NCBI GenBank assembly: GCA_963817015.1
Contig: CAWFMV010000010.1
Coordinates: 62,001-126,000 of the forward strand
DNA length: 64,000 nucleotides
Direction: 5' to 3'
Source of the DNA: VAZQ01 sp963817015
Lineage (GTDB): Bacteria > Pseudomonadota > Alphaproteobacteria > Rhizobiales > Xanthobacteraceae
In this document: positions 7,306 to 17,753 of the stretch, one piece after another
Position numbering within the stretch: the stretch's first letter is position 1
Layout: each line of letters opens with the position of its first letter
Made by a program: the position numbers and the translations under genes
The notes under the pieces: generated by a model
The model's input: only the letters and a program-made list of their open reading frames with translations
Databases searched by the model: none
What the model was told of the DNA's origin: nothing

Positions 7306-9622
7306 TCAGCGCGGCAGCTTCACCAGTTCCTGGCTCGATCATGTCGATCCAGCCCCGCTGGTCGGCGCCGAGCTTGCGCTCGCGGTCGAGCCGCCGCGTG
7401 ATCTCAAGCGCACGGGTGAGATTGGCGCGCGGATTATCACCGAGACGGGCCGCCTGAAACAGCGCGATCACCAGATCAGTCTGCCAGAGCGCATTGCCAG
7501 GATCGACGCCAGCAAGGCGCTCGCGTATAGCGAGCGTCTTGCGAAACGCCTCGAGCGCTTCGGGACGCCGGCCAGTCTTGAGCAGAACTGCGCCAATGCG
7601 TTCATATGAGATCGACAAATCGCGTTGCCACTCCGTATTGCGCGGATCGGCGCCGACAAGCTTCTCCGACACCGCAAGGTCGGCCCGGTAGACCACAAGC
7701 GCTTCCTCGTGACGGCCGGACGCCTCCAGCACGTCGCCGACCTTGCTGTAGGAGACCGCCAGGTCGCGCTGCCACTCTGTGTTGCCCGGGTCGACGGCGG
7801 CCAGCTTCTCGGCAATCGCCTGGGCACGACGATAGGATGCAAGCGCCTCGTCGCGGCGTCCAATCCTCGCCAAGACATTGCCGAGTTTGCTAACGCTGAC
7901 CTCAAGATTGCGCTGCCATTCGGCATTTCCAGGGTCCATGACCGCAAGTGTCTCGGCGATGGCAAGGCTCGCACGATAGGATTCGAGCGCTTCCGCGATA
8001 CGCCCGACAGCAACGAGCACATTGCCGATCCGATCATGACTGAGCGAGAGATCGTGCTGCCAATGCGCATTGCTGCGATCCGAGGCCGCAAGCCTGCTGC
8101 GGATCGTGAGGCTCATCCGATAGACTTCGAGCGCCTGTTCGGTGCGGCCCATTGCAAGCAGAACGTTGCCGACCTTGTCGGCACTGACTGACAGGTCGCG
8201 CTGCCACTCGGTGTTGTTCAGGTCGGCGTTCGCAAGAGGCTCCGCGATCGCAACGTTGCGACGATAGGCATCCAGCGCTTCTTCGCGCCTGCCCATATTG
8301 ATCAGAAGGTCTCCGATCCGGTTGTGCTGAACGGCCAAGTCACGCTGCAATGACCGGTCAGTCGGTTTTGCGGCCGCGAGCTTCTCGATGACGGCAAGGG
8401 TCTTGCGTTCGAGAGCGAGCGCCTCCTCGGCGCGGCCGGACGCTTCCAGAACGGACGCAATCTTGTTCTGGCCGGTCGTCAAGCTGCGCTGCCACAGCAC
8501 AGTATCCGGATCATCCGTGGCGAGTTTCTCGAAGATCGCAACACCGTCGCGATAAGAATCCATCGCCTCGACGCGGGCTCCTGCCGCCAACTTGATATCG
8601 CCGATCCGCAAGTAGTTGACGCCGTGGTCGTGCCACCAGTGCCGATCATTCGGCAGGCGCACGAGGAGCGCGCTCATGATGTCGCGCGCCCGCTCGGCGG
8701 CCTCCAGCGCCGCTTTGTTGTCGCCCTGCAAGCTCAGCGTGAGCGCAAGCTCAGTAAGGCCCAGCGCTTCACTGCGCAGGAGGTCGGGCGCAACCTCGCC
8801 CGATTCGACGAGTTGCCGCTGCAAGCCGCGCGCGCGATCGAGTATCTTGCGCGTCAGATCGACCGGCATGCCCTGCCGATTGCGCAGCTCCTGCGCCATG
8901 TCCAAGATGAACGTATTGGCGGTCTCAGTCGCCGCCGCGAGCGTGCGCTCGGCCCGGTCGCGCTGCTCCTGCGCAAGCCGTTGCGCCGCGAGCGCTGCCT
9001 GCCATTGCCAGACGGCAGCGCCGGCGAGCAGCAACAGACCAGCCGCCGCCGATGTGGCAATCGACAGAGCGCGCCGCTGCTGGCGCAGCTCCTGTGACAA
9101 CAGATCCTCTTTCGGAAGACCGTGAATGGCTGCCGCGAAATCAGCGCCGGCTTCGATGAACTTGCCATCGCGCGGATCAGGGCTGTCGCGATAGCTGCGC
9201 AGATCGACCCACTTGGGCTCCGCCGTGAAGCGGGCCTTCAAAACCTCCGGCAACGCCGGCGCGCCTGACGACCTGAAATCGCCAGCGACGCTGTCCCACG
9301 AGAGATCGCCATCCGTGAGCGCGATCAGCAGCGTGTCGCCGCCCTTGTGCTCGAGCCAATAGGCGACCTCCTTGCCGACCCACTGCGAGGCGGCTGCCTC
9401 CGGCGAGGCCAGAAGGATCAGGAAGCGCGATTGCGCCAGCGCCTGCTCGATCGAAGGCCACAGGCCTGGCGTTGCCGACAGGCTGGTGTCGTCGCGAAAG
9501 ACGCGCAAGGCGCGGCGCCGATACCAGGGCTTGCCGAGCGTCTGCACCACCGCTTGCAGAGCGGCGGCCACCGGCTTGTCCTTTGCATGGCTGTAGGAGA
9601 TGAAGGCGTCGTAGTGCGCCAA
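7306..9622 (-). CDS. Membrane-anchored TIR-domain protein with C-terminal TPR array
   Basis: Residues about 4-140 form a TIR domain: YDAFISYSH at the start, RVFRDD, and WVGKEVAYW, whose E85 sits at the position of the NADase glutamate. A single membrane helix (about 186-207) is followed by a charged coiled-coil and then many TPR-like repeats, each with a DPGNxxWQRDL segment. Uncorrected, the frame runs on to 6890 through the antisense of the neighbouring propeller gene. One extra G/C near 7332 explains this: without it the protein ends EQELVKLPR at TGA 7306-7308. The N-terminus would face the cytoplasm. Such architecture suggests signalling or NAD-dependent defence, but no effector is visible nearby and function is unproven. 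Confidence 0.85.
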
Positions 9623-9812
9623 AGCGCGCCCCTGTCAAAGGCCTCCGCCCGCGTTCCGAACTCGGCCGCATGCGGCTTGTTCGAACTGCTTTCGGAGGGA
9701 TTTCCCCAATGCCGGTAAAATCCGGCCGGAGGCCTTAATAGTTCATCGATCATTGGCCCGCTAGCCTCATCCCAGGAGCCTGCCGGCCCCGCCGCGGCGG
9801 AGCGCAGCGGTT

Positions 9813-10713
9813 CTACGACATCCGCGACTTCAGCCCGTCGATCAGGAAGTCCCGAACCATGGCGGCGGAGGACGACAGCGGCACCCCGCGCCGTGTCACG
9901 AGGCCATAGGTGCAAATCACCTTCGGCGAGCGCAACGGAACGGCCACCAATCCCCGGCCGCGGTGCAAGGCGACGTCCACGCTAGGTACGATGGCAAGGC
10001 CGAGACCGACCTCGACGAGAACTCACGGCCGTTTCGACGTGCTGCACCTCATATTGCCAGCTCAAATTCAGATGCGCCGCCGTGACCGCGTCATCGATGA
10101 TTGTCCGGATGGCGGTCTTCGCGCCCACCCGGATGAGCGGAATGTTGAGAAGCTCTTTCCAGCTCACCGAGCGCTTGTTGGCGAATGCATGATCTTTCGG
10201 ACAGGTCAGCACCAGCTGGGCCTCCGATATGGTCTCGACGTCGAGGTCCCATCGGTTAGCCTGAATGACACTGAGACCGAATTCGACATCGCCTGATCCG
10301 ACCAGCTCTGCGATCGCAGCCGACGGGGTCTCGAAGATTCGCACTTCGACATTCGGGTGAGTCTTGCGGAACCTGCTCAGAATCGGCGGCAGATAGTGCA
10401 CCGCGAAAGCCGGCAGACACGCGATATCCAGGCGATCGCGCCGCTTGGCGCCCTGTTGCTTCAGCTCGTCGAATGAATGCTCCAGCTCGGCGATGGCTTT
10501 CTTCGCCTTCGGCAGGAATTCGATGCCGCCACGCGTCAGCGTCACCTCGCGGGTCGTGCGCGCGATGAGCTTGATGCCCACCTCCTCCTCGAACTTGCGC
10601 ATGCGGTGGCTGATCGCCGTCTGTGACAGGTTGAGATGCGCGGCCGCCTTTCGAAAGCTGCCGCGCTCCGCGACGCTGAGAAAAGCCTGCAGGCCGAGAA
10701 AGTCTATTCGCAC
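9813..10713 (-). CDS. LysR-family transcriptional regulator (one frameshift)
   Basis: The N-terminal winged helix-turn-helix (FLGLQAFLSVAERGSFRKAA, residues about 5-65) and the effector-binding domain are typical of LysR regulators of about 300 residues. It starts at GTG 10713. As given, the frame breaks near 10020 by an extra A and would end at 9982. Removing it restores the usual LVEVGLGLAIVPS segment and a C-terminus ending at TAG 9813. The gene is transcribed divergently from the extradiol dioxygenase gene, with a LysR-type palindrome between them, so it most likely senses the aromatic substrate or product and activates that gene. The inducer is unknown. Confidence 0.87.
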
Positions 10714-10756
10714 GCTGATGCTCGCTTGGTGCCATGGCTGATCGGTCTATCAATAT

Positions 10757-10771
10757 ATGAACTGAATTCAT
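10757..10771. promoter_or_regulatory. Putative LysR-type binding site (T-N11-A)
   Basis: ATGAA-N5-TTCAT is a perfect interrupted palindrome with a T-N11-A core. It lies in the 183-bp divergent region between the LysR gene (start 10713) and the dioxygenase gene (start 10897), where such regulators usually bind. The surrounding bases are AT-rich, as expected for promoters. Confidence 0.55.
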
Positions 10772-10896
10772 CAATCTATGAGAAAGTTCCATTTGATTTT
10801 CGGCGGTGTCAGAACGATGAGTGCTCCGCCTGACAGCCTGGGACGCACCTTTAGCGGCGCGTTGCGTGCGATGGACAGGGCGGGAAGGTTGACGGA

Positions 10897-12169
10897 ATGG
10901 CCAGGATCATCGGCGCCATCGCCACATCACATACGCCGACGATCGGCTTTGCCCTCGATAACCAAAAGCAATCGGATCCAGTCTGGAAGCCCATCTTCGA
11001 AGCGTATGAGCCTATCCGCGCCTGGCTCGCCGACAAGCGCCCGGACGTGCTCTTCATCATCTACAACGATCACATCACGTCGTTCTTCTTCGATCACTAT
11101 TCGGCCTTCTGCCTGGGCATCGACGAAAGCTATCAGGTCGCCGACGAAGGGGGCGGCGCCCGCCCGCTGCCTCCGATCAAGGGGCACGGGGCGCTCGCGC
11201 GCCACATCGGCCGATCGCTCGTGGCCGACGAGTTCGACATGTCGTTCTTTCAGGGCAAACCGCTCGATCACGGCTGCTTCTCGCCCCTGTCGTATGTTCC
11301 GCTCGCACGAGAGCGAGTGGCCGGCGCCGATCGTGCCGCTGCAGATCGGGGTGTTGCAGTTTCCGATCCCGAGCGCCAAGCGCTGCTACAAGCTTGGTCA
11401 GTCGTTGCGCACCGCCATCGAGAGCTACCCGGAGGACCTGTCCGTCGCCATCGTGGCGACCGGCGGGCTATCGCATCAGGTCCATGGCGAGCGCTGCGGG
11501 TTCAACAACACGCAGTGGGACATGCAATTCCTGGATCTGATCGAGAACGACCCGGCTGCGCTCGCGCGGATGACCCATGCGGAATATGCTGCGCTCGGCG
11601 GCATGGAAGGCTCCGAGGTCATCATGTGGCTGGTGATGCGGGGCGCGATGTCGGCCCGCGTCAAGTGCGTGCATCGCACCTACTACCTGCCTTCAATGAC
11701 GGCCATCGCGACCGCGATCTACGAGAATGAATCGCCGCCGATCACGGCAAGAGCCGCCGAGGATGCCCGCACGAAGATCGATGCACAGATGGAGGGCGCC
11801 GAGAAGCTCGAGGGGACCTATCCGTTCGACCTCGACAGGAGCGTGCAGAACTTCCGGCTCAACAGCTTCCTGCACGACATGATCAAGCCTGAGCACCGCG
11901 CGGCCTTCCTCGCCGATGCGGAACGCGCCTTCGAGGCGGCAGGGCTGGCCGAGGACGAGCGTGACATGATCCGCCGCCGGGACTGGCGTGCCCTCATCCA
12001 TCGCGGCGCGAGCTTCTTCGTGCTGGAGAAGCTTGCCGCCGTGACCGGCGTTTCCAATCTGCATGTCTATGCAGCGATGCGCGGCCAGTCGCTGGACGCA
12101 TTCATGCAGACGCGCAACGCTCCAGGAGCGCTCTACTCTGTCGCAGCCAAGCCCGTCGATTGGGATTGA
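10897..12169 (+). pseudogene. Fused LigB-LigA extradiol dioxygenase, gallate/protocatechuate 4,5-type (one frameshift)
   Basis: The N-terminal part is a LigB-type catalytic domain: H12 in ATSHTP and H59 in YNDH match the Fe(II) ligands, and GGLSHQ holds the catalytic histidine. The last about 120 residues are a LigA-type domain (KPEHRAAFLAD, RDWRALIHRG). A beta-alpha fusion of about 420 residues is the architecture of gallate dioxygenases (DesB/GalA) rather than the two-subunit protocatechuate enzyme. The frame shifts near 11300, between the FSPLS and HESEWPAP segments, by one extra or two missing bases; all else is intact. The expected reaction is ring cleavage of gallate (or protocatechuate) by O2. 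The divergent LysR gene and downstream Bug protein suggest an aromatic uptake and cleavage unit. Confidence 0.82.
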
Positions 12170-12249
12170 TGTGAAAGCGCGTTGACGTCAAATTCGCTAC
12201 TAGCAACCGCGGCGGCCCGCTGTGTCGCCAATCATCTGGGAGGACCACC

Positions 12250-13224
12250 ATGCTCAGCAAGCGCGCCCTTCTGGCCGGTATGGCCGCCACCGGCTTCGGC
12301 TTGACCACCGACCGACCGGCGTTGGCGCAAAACTATCCGACGCGCCCCGTGAAGATGGTCGTGCCATTGCCGGCAGGCTCCGCGCCCGACGTCCGGCATC
12401 GGCTGATCGGTCAGGCGCTGACGCAACTCTGGGGCCAGCAGATCGTGGTCGAGAACAAACCCGGCGGCGGCGGCATCATCGGCACGCGCGCTGCCCTTGG
12501 CGAGCAGCCAGACGGCTATACGCTGTTTGCGGCGCTCGCCTCGATCTACATGATCCTGCCGGCGCAGAACGAAAACCTGCCGTTCGACGTCAACAAGGAC
12601 ATGATCCCGATCGGTTTGACGGCCTACGAGGGGCTGGTCATGGCGTGCTCGCCAAAGCTTGGTGTCAAGTCGCTCGCCGAGTTCATCGCGCTCGCCAAGA
12701 AGACGCCGGACAAGCTCGTGATCGGCACCAACCCCGCCGGCAGCCTGCCGCACATCACCGCAAAGCTGTTTGTCGACATGACCAAGACGGCCATAACCGT
12801 CGTACCCTATGCGACCGGCGGCACTGCCGATGCGATCCGCGACATTCTGGGCGGGCGCGTGCATGCGGTGATCGATGGATGGGCGAGCCTGCGCGGCGGC
12901 ATCGAGTCGAAGGACCTCACTCCGCTCGCGATCATGTCGCCCAATCCGACGGCCATGCTTCCCGACCTGCCGGTCGCCGCCGCGACCGTTCCCGGCCTCA
13001 CCTCGATCGGCTGGCAGGCCCTCACCATGCGGCGAGGAACGCCGGAGCCGCTCGTGCGGTTCGTGACCGAGAGCCTGCGCAAGGTGCTTGAAGATCCCGC
13101 GCTGCAGAAACGGCTGCAGGAAACCGGCCCGGAGTTCCAGCCGCTCTTCGGCGCCGAGCTGACGCGCTTCATCGAGAGCGAGCAGAAGTTTTGGCTGCCG
13201 CTCGCCAAAAAATACGCGGCCTGA
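12250..13224 (+). CDS. Bug/TctC-family tripartite tricarboxylate transporter binding protein
   Basis: This 324-residue exported protein has a signal peptide (KRALL...PALA, about residues 1-26) and the Bug-family N-terminal YPTRPVKMVVP and PAGSAPD segments plus a central PYATGG motif. A good ribosome-binding site, GGGAGGA, is at 12238-12244. Family members are periplasmic high-affinity binders of carboxylates and aromatic acids. No TctA or TctB membrane subunit is present nearby, as is common for the many orphan Bug proteins of this group. Its place 80 bp after the extradiol dioxygenase gene hints at an aromatic acid ligand (inference). Confidence 0.9.
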   Translation: MLSKRALLAGMAATGFGLTTDRPALAQNYPTRPVKMVVPLPAGSAPDVRHRLIGQALTQLWGQQIVVENKPGGGGIIGTRAALGEQPDGYTLFAALASIYMILPAQNENLPFDVNKDMIPIGLTAYEGLVMACSPKLGVKSLAEFIALAKKTPDKLVIGTNPAGSLPHITAKLFVDMTKTAITVVPYATGGTADAIRDILGGRVHAVIDGWASLRGGIESKDLTPLAIMSPNPTAMLPDLPVAAATVPGLTSIGWQALTMRRGTPEPLVRFVTESLRKVLEDPALQKRLQETGPEFQPLFGAELTRFIESEQKFWLPLAKKYAA

Positions 13225-13245
13225 AATGACGGTCGTACCTGACTT

Positions 13246-14749
13246 CTACTCGGCGGGCGCCGGCGTTTCCTTGCGGACCGGCCCGCCGAGCGGGCGCTCT
13301 TCCATCATGACGAGCGCGATCACCGTCAGCACCGAGACCACGAGCGCGGCTGCGAACACGAATCGGAACACGCTCGCAACACCGGCGGCTCCCACACTGA
13401 CGGCCGCCACTTCAAGACCCACGCCGCCACGTTCGGGCGTGATGCCGAGGCCGGCCAGCAGGATCGCCCCCATGATCGCGACCGCGAGCGCGCTCGCCGA
13501 GCGCGCGGAAGAAGTTCATAGTGCCGGTCGCAGTGCCGACATCATGGCGATGGACCGCGTTTTGTATAGAGACGGTCGCGATCGGAAACACCGTGCCGAC
13601 ACCAAGCCCGATCAGGCTGGTGGCAAAGATCGCCCAGCCCAGCGGCATGGCCGGCCACCAGGTGAGCGCGGCCACCGCCAGCGTGCCGAGACTCATGCCG
13701 ATATAGGGCGAGATCTTGTAGTGGGTGAGATGCATCATGGCGCGGCCCGACAGCATCGAGCCCGGCGTCGTGAACACGATGATCGGAATGAGCGCGGCGC
13801 CGGCCTGCGTGGGTGTGAGCGCGTGCACCAGTTGATAGTAGAGCGGCATGTAGATCATGAACCCGGTCATCACGCCGAGTCCGCACGATGTCGCGATCGT
13901 TCCCTGCCGCATCACCGGGTTGGCCAGCACATGCAGCGGCAGGAAAGGCTCGGCCACCTGATTGAGCCACCAGGCGAACACCAGCGTGAGCAGCATCGAG
14001 ATGCCAAGGAGGCCGAAGATGGTCGGCGAGATCCAGGGCACGCGCGTGCCGCCGGACGTGAGCGCCAGCAGAAAAGCGACTGACGCCGCGATCATCAAGG
14101 TGGCGCCGATGAGGTCGAGCTTGTGCGTGCGCTGGTGGCGCGGCAGCCGCGCCATGGAATGCCACACCAGCAGCGCGGTGAGCATGCCGAGCGGCACGTT
14201 GAGCCAGAAGATCACCGACCAGTGCAGCCGGTCAGCGATGATGCCGCCGAGCACCGGGCCGACCACGCCCGCCGACGATCCAGGCGGTGCCCATATAGGC
14301 CTGATAACAGCCCGCGCTCGCGCGGCGCCACCATGTCGGCCACGGTCGTCTGCACCATCGGCACGATGCCGCCGCCGCCGATCCCCTGCAGCGTGCGCCC
14401 GATGATCAGGAGCGTCATGTTGGGCGCGACGGCCGACAGCGCCGAGCCGGCCACGAACAGCCCGACGGCCGGCGAGCATCATGGCGCGCCGGCCGTGAAT
14501 GTCGGACAGCTTGCCGTAAAGCGGCGCGACCACGGTCGAGGAGAGGAGATAAGCAATGATCACCCAGGACAGATTGTGCAGGTCGCCGAGGTCGCGCCCG
14601 ATGGTCGGCAGCGCGCTCGCCACGATGGTCTGGTTCACGGCCGACAGAAAGCCGCCCAGCATCAGGCCATAAAAGATGCGGTGGATCTCGTTGCGGGTGA
14701 GCGGCGCGATCGCGGCCTGGGTTTCGGCACGCTCTTTCAATGAGCTCAT
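13246..14749 (-). pseudogene. DHA2-family (EmrB/QacA-like) MFS drug transporter (about four frameshifts)
   Basis: Translated fragments in successive frames join into one 14-helix transporter: NQTIVASALPTIGRDL and GKLSDIHGRR near the N-terminus, the motif-C region GTAWIV..GVVGPVLGG, then an EERPLGG tail ending at 13246. Breaks lie near 14475 (extra C on plus strand), 14314 (extra A), 14276 (extra C) and about 13490-13510. Each repair restores the expected motif. It is a homologue of the next gene upstream at 14909-16384 and both are on the minus strand, so they may be co-transcribed. The likely role is proton-driven export of toxic organics. Confidence 0.8.
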
Positions 14750-14908
14750 TGCGTCTCGCTGTGCCGTCTCACTTTGTGGCCTGATGCCCGTTGACCCATA
14801 TGCCTTATGAAGTTCATGCCTTGCATTGCAACATCGCGTCCCGGTCGCGCAAATTCAATGCCCGCGGCCGCGATGCAGGTATGCCTGCAAGAAAGTTTAC
14901 TCGAACGC

Positions 14909-16384
14909 CTAAGGCTTGGACACGGGGGCCGCCGGCCCGCGTAGCGGCTGGGTTTTGATCACCATGAGCGAAAGCAGCGATAGGGCAAGGAACACGGCCG
15001 CCGCAATGAACACCCAACGGAACGACGCCGCCAGCGCTGCCGTATCGGCAGCCGAGAGCCGCTCGAGGCTCGCGCCATGCACGCCCGCGAGCACGATCGC
15101 AGCGAAAATTGCAACCACGAGCGCGCCGCCCAGCTGGCGAAAGAAGCTCAGCGTGCCGGTCGCGATGCCAAGCTGATGCAACGGAACCGCGTTCTGGATG
15201 ATCACCGTCGTGGCCGGCCACATCGGCCCCATGCCGGCGCCACCGACCGCGAGCAGGAGCGTGGCCTCGACCAAGGTGATATCGCCCGGCGAGATCGCAA
15301 ACAAGATCATCGCCGCGACGCCGATCGGCATCGCGAAAACCGGCACAAGCTTGTAGCGATCGAGCTTGGGCATCAGCCGCCCGGCCACCATCGAGCCGAT
15401 CGTTGCGCCAACCATGAAGGCAATCAGCACGAGGCCGGACGCGCTCGGTGAATGCTGCAGCACAAGCTCGACGTAGATCGGAATGAAGATCGAGAGCCCG
15501 ACAATCGTGCCGATCGAGAAGAAGCCAGCCGCCGCGATGCCGAGCACGACAGGTTCTGCCAGCATGGTGAGCGGAATGAAGGGCTCCGCCGCATGCAGGA
15601 GCCGCCAACCAAAGGCAAGCCAGAGCGCGGCCGATGCTGCAAAGAGACCAACGATGGTCGGTGAGGTCCACGGATAGCGGACGCCCCCCCAAGCGAGCGC
15701 CAGCAGCAACGCCAGCGCCGCCGCCACCATCAAGCCCGCTCCGGCGAGGTCAAGGCGATGCGGACGATCGTTGCGCGGCAGACGCCGCAGCGCGCGGTCG
15801 GTCAAGATGAGCGCGACCAGCCCCATCGGCAGATTGATCCAGAAGATCAGCGACCAGTGCACATAGTCGGTGAGAAACCCGCCCAGGACGGGGCCGAGAA
15901 TGCTGGCGGCCAGGAACATGGCCGATGTGTAGGACTGAATGAGCGGCCGCTCGCGCGGCGAGAGCAGATCCGCGATCACCGTCTGTGCCAACGGCAGGAT
16001 GCCGCCGCCGCCCACGCCCTGCAGCACGCGCCCGACAATCAACGCCTCCATGCTGGGCGCCAGCGCGCAGGCAACCGACCCGAGGATGAATACGCCGATC
16101 GAGACCAGCATCATCCGCCGCCGGCCATAGATGTCGGACAGCTTGCCGAACAACGGCGTCACAACCGTCGTGCTGATCAGATAGCCAGTCACCATCCAGG
16201 ATAGGAGCTCGACGTTACCGAGCGCGCGCCCGATGGTCGGCAGCGCCGGCGCCACGATGGTCTGCTCGAGCGCGGAAAGGAACATCGCAAGCATGATGCC
16301 GGCGACGATCGCGCGCACGGAGGTGTGGTCGAGAGGGGCCGCTTCAGCCGTCGGGCCCGCGCGCAGGGGAGTCTGATCGTTCAT
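14909..16384 (-). CDS. DHA2-family MFS efflux transporter, 14 membrane segments
   Basis: An intact 491-residue transporter of the EmrB/QacA type. It has the motif-D1-like LEQTIVAPALPTIGRAL near residue 42, the loop-2/3 GKLSDIYGRR motif, a motif-C-like LGPVLGGF, and alternating hydrophobic segments to the end. ATG 16384 was chosen because the 61 in-frame residues before it are not membrane-like. It lies 159 bp upstream of its paralogue in the same direction. Substrate cannot be read from sequence; family members expel drugs and other hydrophobic compounds by proton antiport. Confidence 0.9.
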   Translation of the reverse strand: MNDQTPLRAGPTAEAAPLDHTSVRAIVAGIMLAMFLSALEQTIVAPALPTIGRALGNVELLSWMVTGYLISTTVVTPLFGKLSDIYGRRRMMLVSIGVFILGSVACALAPSMEALIVGRVLQGVGGGGILPLAQTVIADLLSPRERPLIQSYTSAMFLAASILGPVLGGFLTDYVHWSLIFWINLPMGLVALILTDRALRRLPRNDRPHRLDLAGAGLMVAAALALLLALAWGGVRYPWTSPTIVGLFAASAALWLAFGWRLLHAAEPFIPLTMLAEPVVLGIAAAGFFSIGTIVGLSIFIPIYVELVLQHSPSASGLVLIAFMVGATIGSMVAGRLMPKLDRYKLVPVFAMPIGVAAMILFAISPGDITLVEATLLLAVGGAGMGPMWPATTVIIQNAVPLHQLGIATGTLSFFRQLGGALVVAIFAAIVLAGVHGASLERLSAADTAALAASFRWVFIAAAVFLALSLLSLMVIKTQPLRGPAAPVSKP

Positions 16385-16469
16385 CAGCGCAAACCAACAT
16401 CTTCGCGCCGATGCCGCAAGTCGGATGATGCAAGGGTGAGCCGCAGTAACTGAGCGGCAGGAATGGCGA

Positions 16470-16694
16470 TCAGGCGATGCGATGGCCCAGCATGAATTCA
16501 GGCGGGCCAAGCGGCGGATGAAAGGCCACAACCGTGAAGATCGCGCGCGGATCGCCCTCAGCCACAATGATGTGAATGTTTTTCACCCGGACGGATTCGC
16601 CGTGCAGCCGGTAGGCTCCGATGGCCTTCGGGCAGCCAAGCTCGCCCCAAGTGACCTGATCATTGACCCGATCAGCGACCTGCTCAGCCAGCAT
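16470..16694 (-). CDS. Hypothetical 74-residue protein
   Basis: A short frame upstream of the efflux gene and in the same direction. The central part (VRVKNIHIIVAEGDPRAIFT) alternates hydrophobic and polar residues as in beta-strands, and composition is protein-like. No signal peptide, membrane segment or known family was recognised. A plus-strand frame overlaps it but looks less natural. Confidence 0.4.
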   Translation of the reverse strand: MLAEQVADRVNDQVTWGELGCPKAIGAYRLHGESVRVKNIHIIVAEGDPRAIFTVVAFHPPLGPPEFMLGHRIA

Positions 16695-16889
16695 GCTTCC
16701 TGTTCCCCCGTTCTCGTGGTCCCATCACGAAGAGTCTAGTTGAACTCATAGTGATGTGATTCGCGGCGGTTTGGCAACGATGATGGCGAAGGCGGGGCGC
16801 CCATAGCGCAATCCAGCGGCATCTGCCCTTGTCCCCGCATTTCACAGAACGTGGCAAGAACGCGGCGAGAACAAAGCAGGTGGAACTTT

Positions 16890-17384
16890 TTAGCGCTTGC
16901 GCTTGCCCCCCTTGGCCCCTTTGGGCAACCGCACCGGCCAGCTCACGATACGATCCTCGAGGTCCTCGTCGGGGACCTCATCCTCGTCGGCGCCGACCTT
17001 GCCGCGCACCGACACGCCAGCCGCATGCACGGTGTCGGGGTCACCCGAGACCAGCGGATGCCACCAATAGAGGTCGTGTCCATCGGCCACCAGCCGATAG
17101 CCGCAGGTCGGCGGCAACCAGACGATCCGGTTGATGTTGCGGGGTGTCAGCCGGACGCAGTCGTGCACCTTGCGGGTCCGGTTGGGGTAGTCCCGGCAGC
17201 GGCAGCTTTGCGGATCGAGCAGCTTGCAGCCGACGTCGGTAAAGAACGTACGCCGCGAGTCATCGGCGTCCTCGAGCTTGACCAGACAGCAGCGGCCACA
17301 CCCGTCGCAGAGGCTTTCCCATTCGGAATCCGTCATTTCGGACAATGATTTGCGCTTCCAGAAGGGGGTCTCGTCGGCGGCCAT
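16890..17384 (-). CDS. YcgN/UPF0260-family cysteine-cluster protein
   Basis: This 164-residue cytoplasmic protein has the hallmark cysteine pattern of the UPF0260 (YcgN) family: CDGCGRCC near residue 27, then CKLLD, CRCRDYP and C in the VRLTP and PPTCGYR segments. The cysteines probably bind a metal or Fe-S cluster. The tail is lysine/arginine-rich. Its cellular role is not established. The upstream 370 bp hold no gene but contain an interspersed palindromic repeat and a hairpin. Confidence 0.85.
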   Translation of the reverse strand: MAADETPFWKRKSLSEMTDSEWESLCDGCGRCCLVKLEDADDSRRTFFTDVGCKLLDPQSCRCRDYPNRTRKVHDCVRLTPRNINRIVWLPPTCGYRLVADGHDLYWWHPLVSGDPDTVHAAGVSVRGKVGADEDEVPDEDLEDRIVSWPVRLPKGAKGGKRKR

Positions 17385-17463
17385 CGGAGCGCTCGTCAGC
17401 TGCAGCGGGATACAAGAGGATCAGTCACCACACGAGTGTCATAAGCGGAGCACGGCCGGCCGG

Positions 17464-17581
17464 CTAGTGCTTGCCCGAAGGGGCCTTCAGCAAGTCCACC
17501 ACAATACTACCGCCTTGCAACCCGAAGTCCCCAGCAGAGTTGTCCGCCGGCCGTGAAGGACCTTCAAATCGGCGGCACTAG
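17464..17581. repeat. CTAGTGC-bounded interspersed palindromic repeat, copy 1
   Basis: The element begins CTAGTGC (17464-17470) and ends GCACTAG (17575-17581). Its right arm, CCTTCAAATCGGCGGCACTAG, is nearly the reverse complement of the left arm of the element at 27499. The outer arms can pair; the interior is less symmetrical than in the 27.5-kb copies. It lies in the gap between the YcgN-like and penicillin-binding protein genes. Confidence 0.6.
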
Positions 17582-17657
17582 TCATCTTTGGGTCCCAATC
17601 GGGGGCTTTTCTCTGGCATCCTGCGGGGGAGCCAAATCGTAGCTTAAATGCTCCACA

Positions 17658-17677
17658 GGGCTCGATTTTTCGAGCCC
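17658..17677. terminator. Hairpin upstream of the penicillin-binding protein gene
   Basis: GGGCTCGA (17658-17665) and TCGAGCCC (17670-17677) form a perfect 8-bp stem with a TTTT loop, about 75 bp before the start of the next gene. It may be a terminator or attenuator-like structure; no T-run follows. Confidence 0.35.
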
Positions 17678-17753
17678 GCGTGACACCGAGGCAATGGTAC
17701 GGCCTGGGCGGATCAGCTACTAAGAGTGTGGTTCCGCCTCAATTGGACTGGTG

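Noticed and set aside
13226..14083. A 285-codon plus-strand frame over the first exporter
   Set aside because: Low-complexity Arg/Ala/His composition typical of antisense high-GC frames; the minus strand encodes clear transporter motifs.
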